NCBI RefSeq assembly: GCF_001484605.1
Contig: NZ_CP013747.1
Span: 868,001 to 932,000, forward strand
Reading direction: 5' to 3'
Length of the DNA: 64,000 nt
DNA from: Pseudarthrobacter sulfonivorans
Lineage (GTDB): Bacteria; Actinomycetota; Actinomycetes; Actinomycetales; Micrococcaceae
Part shown: piece after piece, positions 1 to 7,882 of the stretch
Position numbering within the stretch: the stretch's first letter is position 1
Layout: every line of letters begins with the position of its first letter
The notes under the pieces: generated by a model
What the model saw: only the letters and a program-made list of their open reading frames with translations
What the model was told of the DNA's origin: nothing
Databases searched by the model: none
Position numbers and translations under genes: made by a program

Positions 1-1
1 C

Positions 2-181
2 GACGTTATCCGCCAGTACGAAGAAGAGTTGCTGAACCCCTACCAGGCCGCCCAGCTGGGCTACGTGGACGCGGTCATTGCACCTTCCGATACCCGGGGC
101 CAGATCATCAAGGGCCTCCGCGCCCTCCGCGACAAGCGGGCGAGCCTGCCCACCAAGAAGCACGGGAACATCCCGCTGTGA
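2..181 (+). CDS. Acyl-CoA carboxylase beta (carboxyltransferase) subunit, C-terminal fragment
   Basis: This is the last 59 codons of a gene cut by the window edge. The visible residues ([15 protein letters not shown] followed by a short basic tail and a final IPL) match the C-terminus of actinobacterial acetyl-/propionyl-CoA carboxylase beta chains, which transfer carboxyl from biotin to acyl-CoA. The call is supported by the next gene, an epsilon subunit whose GTG start overlaps this stop by four bases, and by a biotin-carboxylase/BCCP alpha subunit 8.5 kb downstream. Which acyl-CoA is used cannot be told from this fragment. Confidence 0.85.
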   Translation, partial: DVIRQYEEELLNPYQAAQLGYVDAVIAPSDTRGQIIKGLRALRDKRASLPTKKHGNIPL

Positions 182-405
182 GTGCGGACAAGCCGTTTGT
201 TGACGACGCGCAAGCCCTGCTTTCTGTGGTCAAAGGGCAACCGTCGGCCGAAGAGCTCGCGGCGCTGACCGCCGTCGTGCTTTCCCTGGGCAGCGCGGAC
301 GCTGTGGCCGCCGGGAAGCCCACCGCCCGCGACTGGGTGCGCCGCCAGCAGCTGCGGCTCGCCCCGACGCCGGGTCCCGGCGCCTGGAGGCGGAGCCGGG
401 GTTAG
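178..405 (+). CDS. Acyl-CoA carboxylase epsilon subunit
   Basis: A 75-residue protein of the small epsilon-subunit family, found only in actinobacteria, that stabilises or stimulates the alpha-beta carboxylase complex. The signs are the early phrase [20 protein letters not shown], an alanine-rich middle, and a C-terminal W-VRR basic stretch, all usual for this family. The GTG start overlaps the beta-subunit stop (GTGA), so the two genes are translationally coupled. The UAG stop (403-405) also forms the first half of the putative -10 hexamer of the next gene. The family call rests on the short conserved N-terminal motif and on position. Confidence 0.88.
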   Translation: MSADKPFVDDAQALLSVVKGQPSAEELAALTAVVLSLGSADAVAAGKPTARDWVRRQQLRLAPTPGPGAWRRSRG

Positions 406-408
406 GCT
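403..408 (+). promoter_or_regulatory. Putative -10 (TAGGCT) for leaderless DUF885 gene
   Basis: TAGGCT lies exactly 6 nt before the GTG at 415, so transcription would begin at the start codon. The first three bases are the stop codon of the epsilon-subunit gene. No ribosome binding site precedes the GTG. Confidence 0.55.
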
Positions 409-414
409 CGTGGG

Positions 415-2100
415 GTGACTACCGAAGCCGCCCCCGCCGCCCGTCCGCACTCCGCCATCGATGCCGTGGCGGATGACTATACCGACACACTTATCCGCCT
501 GAACCCCTCGCTTGCCACCGAGTTGGGGCTGCCGGGGCATGAGACCGAGTACCCGGATTACTCCCCCGCCGGCATCGCCGGTTTCGCAGCGGAAGCCCGC
601 AAGGCCCTTGCTGCCCTGGAGGGCCTCACACCCCAGGACGACGTCGATACCGTCACCCTGGACGCCATGCGGGAACGGCTGGGCCTCCAGTTGGAAATCC
701 ACGAGTCCGGCTGGGACGTGGCGGAGCTGAACAACATCGCCTCCCCCGCACAGGACATCCGGGCCATTTTCGACCTGATGCCCACGGACACCGCTGAGCA
801 CTGGGAACACATCGCCGGCCGCGCGCTGAACGTCCCCGGCGCCCTCCGCGGCTACACCGAATCACTGCGCCGGGCCCGGGACGCGGGTAAAGTCGCGGCC
901 GAACGCCAGGTCTCCATCGTCATCGAGCAGACCACCAAATACGCCGCCGAAGACGGCTTCTTCGCCAAGCTCGCCACCGAGGCCCGGACTGCGGACGGTC
1001 CCCTGCCGGGCGAAACGCAGGAGACGCTCGACGCCGGTGCTGCCGCTGCCCGGGGTGCCTACCGGGAGCTCGCGGAGTTCCTCCGCACGGAACTGCTCCC
1101 TGCCGCCCCGCAGCAGGACGCAGTCGGCCGGGAACGCTACGCCCTGGCCTCGCGCTCCTTCCTGGGCGCCGCCGTCGACCTCGAAGAGACCTACGCCTGG
1201 GGAGTCCAGGAACTCGACCGGCTCATCGCCGAGCAGGAAAACGTTGCGTCCATCATCAAGCAAGGGGCCAGCATCGAGGAGGCCAAAGACGTCCTCAACA
1301 ACGACCCTGCCCGCCAACTCAAGGGCACAGAGGCCCTCAAGGCGTGGATGCAGGAACTCTCGGACAAGGCAGTTGCCGAGCTTGCCGGCGTGCACTTCGA
1401 GATCCCGGACGTGATGAAGAAGCTTGAATGCCTCATCGCCCCGACCGACGAGGGCGGCATTTACTACACGGGCCCCTCGGATGACTTCAGCCGTCCCGGC
1501 CGGATGTGGTGGTCAGTTCCCGCCGGCGAGGACACCTTCACCACCTGGGCCGAAACCACCACGGTCTTCCATGAAGGCGTCCCCGGCCACCACCTGCAGG
1601 TGGCCACCGCCACCTACCGGCGGGAACTGCTGAATAAATGGCGGCGCAACATCTGCTGGACCTCCGGCCACGGCGAGGGCTGGGCCCTATACGCCGAAAA
1701 GCTTATGCAGGAACTCGGCTACCTGGCCGATCCCGGCGACCACATGGGCATGCTGGACATGCAGCGGATGCGGGCGGCCCGCGTGGTGTTCGACATCGGC
1801 GTCCACCTGGAACTGGAGATCCCCGAACGCTGGGGCAGCGGAACATGGACCCCGGAGGCGGGCTACGACTTCCTCAAAGAGAACCTGCCCATCAGCGAAG
1901 GCCAGCTCAAATTCGAATTCACCCGCTACCTCGGCTGGCCCGGCCAGGCCCCGTCCTACAAAGTGGGACAGCGCCTCTGGGAACAGATCCGGGCCGACCT
2001 CGAAACCCGGCCCGGCTTCGACCTCAAGGCCTTCCACACCAAGGCACTGAATGTCGGCTCCGTAGGCCTCGATACCCTCCGCCGGGCGCTGCTTTCGTAG
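415..2100 (+). CDS. DUF885 family putative metallo-hydrolase
   Basis: A 561-residue protein of the DUF885 family, thought to be zinc peptidases or hydrolases. The diagnostic segment is FHEGVPGHHLQ, with His386, Glu387 and His392/393, followed about 30 residues later by SGHGEGWALYAEKL, which supplies further acidic residues. There is no signal peptide or membrane segment, so it is probably cytoplasmic. The length is normal for the family. The GTG start has no Shine-Dalgarno sequence but has a TAGGCT hexamer 6 nt upstream, suggesting a leaderless message. A strong hairpin follows the stop. The substrate cannot be inferred, and the carboxylase neighbours do not suggest one. Confidence 0.9.
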   Translation: MTTEAAPAARPHSAIDAVADDYTDTLIRLNPSLATELGLPGHETEYPDYSPAGIAGFAAEARKALAALEGLTPQDDVDTVTLDAMRERLGLQLEIHESGWDVAELNNIASPAQDIRAIFDLMPTDTAEHWEHIAGRALNVPGALRGYTESLRRARDAGKVAAERQVSIVIEQTTKYAAEDGFFAKLATEARTADGPLPGETQETLDAGAAAARGAYRELAEFLRTELLPAAPQQDAVGRERYALASRSFLGAAVDLEETYAWGVQELDRLIAEQENVASIIKQGASIEEAKDVLNNDPARQLKGTEALKAWMQELSDKAVAELAGVHFEIPDVMKKLECLIAPTDEGGIYYTGPSDDFSRPGRMWWSVPAGEDTFTTWAETTTVFHEGVPGHHLQVATATYRRELLNKWRRNICWTSGHGEGWALYAEKLMQELGYLADPGDHMGMLDMQRMRAARVVFDIGVHLELEIPERWGSGTWTPEAGYDFLKENLPISEGQLKFEFTRYLGWPGQAPSYKVGQRLWEQIRADLETRPGFDLKAFHTKALNVGSVGLDTLRRALLS

Positions 2101-2109
2101 GTCCACCCC

Positions 2110-2135
2110 GGATGGGGCCCCGAGGGGCCCCATCC
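2110..2135 (+). terminator. Hairpin terminator after DUF885 gene
   Basis: A perfect 12-bp inverted repeat (GGATGGGGCCCC / GGGGCCCCATCC) with a 2-nt centre begins 9 bases after the stop. There is no T-tract, as is common in high-GC terminators. Confidence 0.65.
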
Positions 2136-2346
2136 TCGGCGTGCTGCTCCTTCGTCGCTCTGACGCACGCTGCCGGATGCGCCCCCTCCGAGCCGGGTTC
2201 GGTGAGACTCTTGCCACATCCGGGCTGGGAATAACTTCACAATTGCCTTGATTTGCGCCGGATTTGCGGGGACATCTGGGCTTCGAAGGCGATGGGGCGG
2301 AGTAACATTTCTCAACATCTGTTCGCCGTGATAAGAAACCCGGGCC

Positions 2347-2352
2347 TAGCGT
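2347..2352 (+). promoter_or_regulatory. Putative -10 (TAGCGT) for leaderless symporter gene
   Basis: TAGCGT lies 6 nt before the GTG at 2359, and no Shine-Dalgarno sequence is visible. The roughly 210 bp between the preceding terminator and this hexamer hold no gene. Confidence 0.55.
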
Positions 2353-2358
2353 GTTCTG

Positions 2359-3822
2359 GTGAGCACTCAAACCCGCACCCCCGAATCCGCAGGAAAGACC
2401 GGCTTCCAGCTGCCCAAGTGGGCCGGCTCGTTCGGTTTCCAGATCATCGCCGCCCTCATTGTGGGCCTGGGCCTAGGCCTGCTGGCCAAGTACACGGGCA
2501 GCACCAAGGAGGCCCCCAACGGCCTCGGCGCCACGCTGCAGACCATTGGGTCCAGCTACGTTTCACTGCTGCAGACCGCGGTGGTTCCGCTGATCTTCAC
2601 GGCCGTGGTTAGCTCGATCTCGAACCTGCGCCAAGTCTCCAACGCCGCCAAGCTGGCCTGGAACACCCTGCTGTGGTTCGCCATCACGTCCCTGATCGCG
2701 GTCGTGATCGGCATCGGCCTCGGCGTGCTCCTGCAGCCCGGCGCCAACACCGGCATCACCCAGGAGGCCAAGTACGCCGGCAAGTCCGGTGACTGGTGGT
2801 CCTTCCTGATCGGGCTGTTCCCCAAGAACTTCCTCGGCCTCGGTGCCAGCTCCACCGTGACTGAAAGCGCCACCGCGGCCACCACAGTCAGCACCTCCAT
2901 CAGCTTTAACGTGCTCCAGATCCTGGTGATTGCCATCGCCGTCGGCGTCGCCGCCCTCAAGGTGGGCAAGGCTGCCGAGCCGTTCCTGAACCTCAACGCT
3001 TCGGCGCTGGCCGTCATCCAGAAGGTCCTCTGGTGGATCATCCGCATCGCCCCGCTCGGCACGGTGGGCCTGATCGGCAACGCCGCGGCCGTGTACGGCT
3101 GGGACACCATCGGCGCGCTCGGCAAGTTCACCTTCGCCATCTACGTTGGCCTGGCCCTGGTGCTGTTTGTGGTTTACCCGACGCTGATCCGCTCGCACGG
3201 CCTGTCCGTGAAGCAGTACTTCTCCGGGGTATGGCCCGCCGTGCAGCTCGCGTTTGTATCCCGCTCCTCGATCGGAACCCTGCCGCTGACCCAGCGCGTC
3301 ACTGAGCGCAGCCTCGGTGTTCCCCGCGCCTACGCTTCCTTCGCCGTACCCCTGGGCGCCACCACCAAGATGGACGGCTGCGCCGCGATCTACCCCGCGA
3401 TCTCCGCCATCTTTGTGGCCCAGTTCTTCGGCGTCCAGCTGGAGGTCAGCCACTACCTCCTCATCGCCCTCGTCTCGGTCCTCGGTTCCGCCGCAACGGC
3501 CGGCACCACCGGCGCCGTGGTGATGCTCACCCTGACGCTCTCCACGCTGGGACTGCCCCTGGCCGGCGTCGGACTCCTGCTCGCGGTGGACCCCATCCTG
3601 GACATGGGCCGCACCGCGGTCAACGTCGCGGGCCAGGCCCTCGTGCCCACCATCGTGGCCAAACGGCAGGGCATGCTCGACGAGGCGCTCTACAACGCAC
3701 CCCGCAACGGCACTCCGTTTGTGGACGACGACGCCGACTCCTCCGCTGCGGATCCTTCCGCCGTCGCCGGAGGTACTGACTCTCCGGAAGCCGGACGCGA
3801 ACTGGCCGACGCGAAGGCCTGA
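2359..3822 (+). CDS. Dicarboxylate/amino acid:cation symporter (DAACS family)
   Basis: A 487-residue integral membrane protein of the DctA/GltP family, importing C4-dicarboxylates or acidic amino acids with Na+ or H+. Family signatures are present: SRSSIGTLPLTQRV (serine-rich re-entrant loop), GATTKMDGCAAIYPA (equivalent of the NMDGT motif) and DPILDMGRTAVNVAGQA (substrate-binding Asp, Arg and Asn). Several hydrophobic segments alternate between residues about 25 and 420, followed by an acidic cytoplasmic tail. The N-terminus has one transmembrane helix after a short polar leader, and the GTG start agrees with a leaderless promoter. Substrate preference (glutamate or dicarboxylate) is not decidable from sequence alone. 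Confidence 0.93.
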   Translation: MSTQTRTPESAGKTGFQLPKWAGSFGFQIIAALIVGLGLGLLAKYTGSTKEAPNGLGATLQTIGSSYVSLLQTAVVPLIFTAVVSSISNLRQVSNAAKLAWNTLLWFAITSLIAVVIGIGLGVLLQPGANTGITQEAKYAGKSGDWWSFLIGLFPKNFLGLGASSTVTESATAATTVSTSISFNVLQILVIAIAVGVAALKVGKAAEPFLNLNASALAVIQKVLWWIIRIAPLGTVGLIGNAAAVYGWDTIGALGKFTFAIYVGLALVLFVVYPTLIRSHGLSVKQYFSGVWPAVQLAFVSRSSIGTLPLTQRVTERSLGVPRAYASFAVPLGATTKMDGCAAIYPAISAIFVAQFFGVQLEVSHYLLIALVSVLGSAATAGTTGAVVMLTLTLSTLGLPLAGVGLLLAVDPILDMGRTAVNVAGQALVPTIVAKRQGMLDEALYNAPRNGTPFVDDDADSSAADPSAVAGGTDSPEAGRELADAKA

Positions 3823-3840
3823 CGCACGGCTCGAACAGCA

Positions 3841-3885
3841 AACAGGAGAAGTCCCCGGGAAGTGCTCCCGGGGACTTCTCCTGTT
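3841..3885. terminator. Bidirectional terminator (20-bp perfect stem)
   Basis: A perfect 20-bp inverted repeat with a 5-nt loop (AGTGC) sits between the convergent symporter gene and the secreted-protein gene. It would work in both directions. Confidence 0.85.
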
Positions 3886-3917
3886 CGGTGCCGGGTTTCG
3901 CTCAGCCCGGCCTTTCG

Positions 3918-4496
3918 TTAGCGGCCGCCACCTCCGATGACTCCGTTCTGGACAGCCTTGGTCACGGCGTCGGCCTCGGCCTGGGTCAGCTTGCCGTCTG
4001 TGACGGCCTGGTCCAGGCGCGTCTTCAGAGCCGCGGCGCGATCTGCCTGTTCGGCGGTGCGCAGCTCTTCAAGCGCCGCCGTGACCTTGGCCTCGTCGAT
4101 GCCGAGCGTCGCCGCGAGGGACTTCGCGAGTTCAGCCTGCTTCGCGGCCGGGTCCGGCCGGGTTCCTTCAGTTCCGTCGGCCGGCGGGGTGGTGGGCTTG
4201 TTGGCCTCGCGGTAGGCCTTCAGGGCCTCCGTCACCTTGGCCTCGTCCACGCCCAGCTTGGTGGCAAGTTCCGCTGCGTCCACGCCGCGGAAGCCGCCGT
4301 GGCCATGGCCGCCCCGCATGCCTTTCCCTTCAGCTGGGGCAGTGCCGGTGCCCCCGTCGGCTGAGGCGCTTGAGCTGGCGCTGGGGGTGGGCGTCGGCGT
4401 CGTGGTTGCGGACGCCATGCCGGCGACGCCGATCCCGGCGCCAAGGGCCAGCGCGGTGGCCGTGAGGCCAAGGGCAATTCTCTTTGTGCGTACCAT
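3918..4496 (-). CDS. Secreted or surface protein with repeated LGVDEAKVTEAL-type helices
   Basis: A 192-residue protein of unknown function. Residues 1-30 (basic MVRTKR, then a hydrophobic stretch ending AGMASA) form a Sec signal peptide. A Thr/Pro/Ser/Ala linker and a Gly/His-rich patch (GGHGHGGF) follow, then two related helical segments, LGVDEAKVTEAL and LGIDEAKVTAAL, and a third helix pair ending KLTQAEADAVTKAV. Such segments resemble small helical repeats in other actinobacterial secreted proteins, but no function is known to me. The ATG at 4496 was chosen because CAGGAGAC lies just upstream and the signal peptide begins there. The gene is divergent from the TetR gene. Confidence 0.8.
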   Translation of the reverse strand: MVRTKRIALGLTATALALGAGIGVAGMASATTTPTPTPSASSSASADGGTGTAPAEGKGMRGGHGHGGFRGVDAAELATKLGVDEAKVTEALKAYREANKPTTPPADGTEGTRPDPAAKQAELAKSLAATLGIDEAKVTAALEELRTAEQADRAAALKTRLDQAVTDGKLTQAEADAVTKAVQNGVIGGGGR

Positions 4497-4620
4497 TCTT
4501 GTCTCCTGGATCTGCCGTCCGGTGACGGCTGGTGAAGATGTCCCAGACGGGACTCTTCCAGTCTTCGGCGGCAGGTTCAGGCTCAGCTGTCGGGAACCTT
4601 TCATCTTCCTGTGAATCAAC

Positions 4621-4650
4621 TTGCGCGGCGTGCAAACTTGCACGTAGTGT
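4621..4650 (+). promoter_or_regulatory. TetR promoter with internal palindromic operator
   Basis: A putative -35 TTGCGC (4621-4626) and -10 TAGTGT (4645-4650) are separated by exactly 18 bp. The spacer contains the palindrome CGTGCAA-AC-TTGCACG (4629-4644). The -10 is 6 nt from the ATG at 4657, so the gene would be leaderless. A repressor bound here would block polymerase, which is the classic TetR self-regulation layout. Confidence 0.7.
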
Positions 4651-4656
4651 AATTTC

Positions 4657-5346
4657 ATGCCCGAACTTCTCTCGCGCCGTGAGCTGAACAAAGCCGCCAC
4701 CCGCCAGGCCATCACCGATGCCGCCCTGACCCTGCTGCGCGCCCAGGGACCCGGGAATTTCACGGTGGAAGACATCGCCGAATCTGCCGGGATCTCGCGC
4801 CGCACCTTCTTCAACTACTTCAGCAGCACCGAGGCCGCCCTGGCCTCCATGACGCACGGGTTCCTGGACAACGCCCTTCAGCAGTTCCGGCAGCGGCCCG
4901 CCGACGAGCCCATCCTCGAATCGGCGCGCGCGGCCCTGATGCAGCTGGCCGACCCCATGACGGTGGCGCCCCTGGCTGAACTCTTCACCCTCACCCAGGA
5001 CAACGCGGTCCTGTCCCGGTCCGAACTCGAGGCGTGGGACCACTGCACCGAAGAGATCATCAGCGCGGCCCGGGAGCGCTTCGCCGGAACCCCGGGCGCC
5101 GTCGTCGACGAACTGTACCTGCGCGCCCTCGCAGGCTCCGTCATCTCCTGCGGGAAGGCGGCCATGGACGTGTGGTTCGCCCGATGCGGCGCCGATCTCT
5201 CCCCCGCATCACTCGCTGTGCTGCGGCAACTGCTCATTGACGCCATGGGCCACCTCGGCTCCGGCTTCGGCAGCCCCGTTCCGGCAGCCAGCCCCTCCGC
5301 GACGTCCACAACTGCCACTACGCACCTCAACAAAGAACGGCTCTGA
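4657..5346 (+). CDS. TetR family transcriptional regulator of the adjacent MMPL exporter
   Basis: A 229-residue TetR-type repressor. The helix-turn-helix spans about residues 35-56 (FTVEDIAESAGISRRTFFNY), preceded by the usual first helix, and the rest is a ligand-binding helical domain with an Ala/Ser/Thr-rich tail. It ends 1 nt before the ATG of the MMPL transporter, so they form an operon and the regulator most likely controls that exporter. A palindrome between -35 and -10 of its own promoter suggests autorepression relieved by an unknown ligand, perhaps the exported compound. The tail after residue about 205 (Pro/Ala/Ser/Thr) is low-complexity. Confidence 0.9.
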   Translation: MPELLSRRELNKAATRQAITDAALTLLRAQGPGNFTVEDIAESAGISRRTFFNYFSSTEAALASMTHGFLDNALQQFRQRPADEPILESARAALMQLADPMTVAPLAELFTLTQDNAVLSRSELEAWDHCTEEIISAARERFAGTPGAVVDELYLRALAGSVISCGKAAMDVWFARCGADLSPASLAVLRQLLIDAMGHLGSGFGSPVPAASPSATSTTATTHLNKERL

Positions 5347-5347
5347 C

Positions 5348-7873
5348 ATGGCCCTGCTGCTCTACCGCCTCGGCAAGTTCTCCTACCGCCACCGCTGGCT
5401 GGTCATTTCGCTCTGGCTCGCCGCGCTGGTGGCCGTCGGCGGCTCAGCAGCCGCCTTCCACGGCACACTGTCCAACAACTTCCAGATTCCGGGCACTGAG
5501 ACGCAGCGGATCGCGGACAAGCTGAAGCAGGAACTGCCGGCAGCGTCGGGCGGCTCTGCCACGATCGTCTTTGAAGCCCCGGAAGGCGGCTTTACTGACG
5601 GCAGCCGCGCCGCCGTCACGGCTGCCCTCACCAAGCTTGGTGACCTGCCTGACGTCAAGGCCACGGTGGATCCCTTCGCCACGCAGGCCCAGCTGGACAA
5701 GGCCGGGCAGGCCATCGCCGACGGCGAGCAGCAGCTTGCCGCGGGCCAGGCCCGCCTGGATGCCTCACGTGCCGAGCTCGACGCCGGCACAGCGCAGCTG
5801 AACGGCGCGGAGCAGCAGCTCGCTGCCGGCGGCGCAACCCCGGCAATGATCGAGGCCCAGCTCGGAGCGCAGAAGGCCGCCCTGGCACAGGGCCAGGCAA
5901 AGCTCGACGCCGGAACCCAGGAACTGCAGGCCGCCAAGGCCAAGCTCGATCTGGGCAAGCGGCAGGCGGAGGCATCCGGCGGGATCCGGTTTGTCTCGGC
6001 GGACGGCCAGGCTGCCGTGGCACAGGTGCAGTTCAACACCTCCATCAACGCCCTCACCCCGGCGGTGCGCCAGCAGGTCCAGGACATCGCGCATGAGACT
6101 TCGTCCGTGGGCGTGACGGCGCTGGCCAGCAAGGAAATTACGGAAGACATTTCAGAACTGTTCGGCACGACCGAAATCATCGGCATCGGTGTGGCGGCCC
6201 TGGTCCTGATCCTGATGCTGGGGACGCTCATCGCCGCGGGCCTGCCGCTGCTGATGGCCGTCATCGGCGTTGGTGTCGGGGTGGGCATCACGTTCGCCCT
6301 GTCCGGCGCCTTCGAGATGAGCTCCATCTCCCCCATGCTCGCGCTGATGCTTGGCCTCGCCGTGGGCATTGACTACTCCCTGTTCATCGTCAACCGGCAC
6401 CGGACCCAGCTGCTGGCAGGCATGGACCCCGAGGAATCCGTGGCACGCGCCACCGGAACCTCGGGCAACGCCGTGCTTTTTGCCGGCCTGACGGTCATCA
6501 TTGCCCTGGCCGCCCTGGTGGTGCCCGGGCTGCCGTTCCTGAGCGTGATGGGCCTGGCAGCAGCAGGCACCGTCGCGGTGGCCGTCCTGGTGGCGCTCAC
6601 CCTGACCCCGGCCTTGCTGTCCCTGATCGGCCGGCGCATCATTTCCCGGCGGGCCTGGGCCAAGGCCGATGCCCACAACGCCGAGGCCGGCCACGAGGTT
6701 GCCGACCAGGCCAAGGATGAGGAAAAGAGCACCCGGGGCTGGGGCGGCCTGGTTACCAGGCACCCCGTTGTGGCGCTCGTCGCCGGTGTACTCCTGCTGG
6801 GAACGCTGGCCCTGCCCGCCGCGCAGCTCCAGTTGGCACTGCCCGACGGCGGCTCCGAACCGGTGGACTCCGAGGCTTACCAGGCCTATGACGTCACCGC
6901 CCGCAGTTTCGGCGAAGGCGTCACCGGCCCCATTGTGGTGGTGGGTGAATTCCCGGCCGGCCTGGACGAAGCCCAGGCCCAGGAACTGCAGTATGACGTC
7001 GCGGACCTGATCCGGGGCGTGGACAACGTGGTGGCAACGGTGCCCGTGGCGCTGAGCGAGGACCGCCGCACCGCCGTATTCCAGGTCATCCCGGAAGAGG
7101 GGCCCGCCAAGGCCGGCACAGTGCAGGTCGTGAGCGAACTCCGCGAACGCGGCACCCAGATCCAGGCCGAAACGGGGGTCACCATCGGCCTGACCGGGCA
7201 GACCGCCGGCAACATCGACGTCTCCGCAAAACTCGGTGACGCCCTGCCGCCGTACCTGGCGATCGTCGTCGGGCTTTCCCTCATCCTGCTGCTGCTCGTA
7301 TTCCGCTCCATTGTGGTTCCCCTCCTGGCAACCGGCGGTTTCCTGCTGTCCCTGGCCGCCGCGTTCGGCCTGGTGGTGGCCGTCTACCAGTGGGGCTGGC
7401 TGGGCGGCGTGTTCGACGTCGCCAATCCCGGCGCGGTCCTGAGCTTCCTGCCGATCATCCTGATCGGTGTGCTGTTCGGCCTGGCGATGGACTACCAGGT
7501 GTTCATCGCGTCGGGCATGCGCGAGTCCTATATGCATGGCGCGCCGGCGAAAAAGGCCGTGCGCATCGGCTTCAGCCATGCCGGCGCCGTGGTGACCGCC
7601 GCCGCGATCATTATGGTCAGCGTGTTCGCCGGCTTCATCTTCAGCCACCTGACCATGGTCCGGCCGCTGGGCTTCGCCATGGCGTTCGGTGTGCTGCTGG
7701 ACGCGTTTGTGGTCCGCATGACCATCGTGCCGGCTGTGATGTACCTGCTGGGCGAAAAGACCTGGTGGCTGCCCAAGTGGCTGGACCGGATCCTGCCGGA
7801 CGTGGACGTGGAGGGCGCCCGGCTGGAACGCCGCGAAAACGCGCCGCAGAAGCTGACCGAGCCCGTCCACTAG
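5348..7873 (+). CDS. MMPL/RND family exporter
   Basis: An 841-residue MMPL transporter, a proton-driven exporter of lipids or drugs. It has the two-fold arrangement: helix 1 (about 15-40), a large extracellular loop, a helix bundle with GIDYSLF (Asp342), a second large loop, and a second bundle with AMDYQVF (Asp715). The Asp residues in the GxDY-type motifs are the expected proton-relay positions. The first loop carries an insertion of roughly 90 residues rich in ALDAG/AQLN heptad-like repeats, probably a coiled coil. The ATG at 5348 follows the TetR stop by one base; an in-frame open stretch upstream overlaps TetR and is not used. The exported compound is unknown. Confidence 0.92.
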   Translation: MALLLYRLGKFSYRHRWLVISLWLAALVAVGGSAAAFHGTLSNNFQIPGTETQRIADKLKQELPAASGGSATIVFEAPEGGFTDGSRAAVTAALTKLGDLPDVKATVDPFATQAQLDKAGQAIADGEQQLAAGQARLDASRAELDAGTAQLNGAEQQLAAGGATPAMIEAQLGAQKAALAQGQAKLDAGTQELQAAKAKLDLGKRQAEASGGIRFVSADGQAAVAQVQFNTSINALTPAVRQQVQDIAHETSSVGVTALASKEITEDISELFGTTEIIGIGVAALVLILMLGTLIAAGLPLLMAVIGVGVGVGITFALSGAFEMSSISPMLALMLGLAVGIDYSLFIVNRHRTQLLAGMDPEESVARATGTSGNAVLFAGLTVIIALAALVVPGLPFLSVMGLAAAGTVAVAVLVALTLTPALLSLIGRRIISRRAWAKADAHNAEAGHEVADQAKDEEKSTRGWGGLVTRHPVVALVAGVLLLGTLALPAAQLQLALPDGGSEPVDSEAYQAYDVTARSFGEGVTGPIVVVGEFPAGLDEAQAQELQYDVADLIRGVDNVVATVPVALSEDRRTAVFQVIPEEGPAKAGTVQVVSELRERGTQIQAETGVTIGLTGQTAGNIDVSAKLGDALPPYLAIVVGLSLILLLLVFRSIVVPLLATGGFLLSLAAAFGLVVAVYQWGWLGGVFDVANPGAVLSFLPIILIGVLFGLAMDYQVFIASGMRESYMHGAPAKKAVRIGFSHAGAVVTAAAIIMVSVFAGFIFSHLTMVRPLGFAMAFGVLLDAFVVRMTIVPAVMYLLGEKTWWLPKWLDRILPDVDVEGARLERRENAPQKLTEPVH

Positions 7874-7876
7874 GCT
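7871..7876 (+). promoter_or_regulatory. Putative -10 (TAGGCT) for leaderless maf
   Basis: TAGGCT is 6 nt before the GTG at 7883, and its first three bases are the stop codon of the MMPL gene. No Shine-Dalgarno sequence is present. Confidence 0.5.
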
Positions 7877-7882
7877 GAAACG

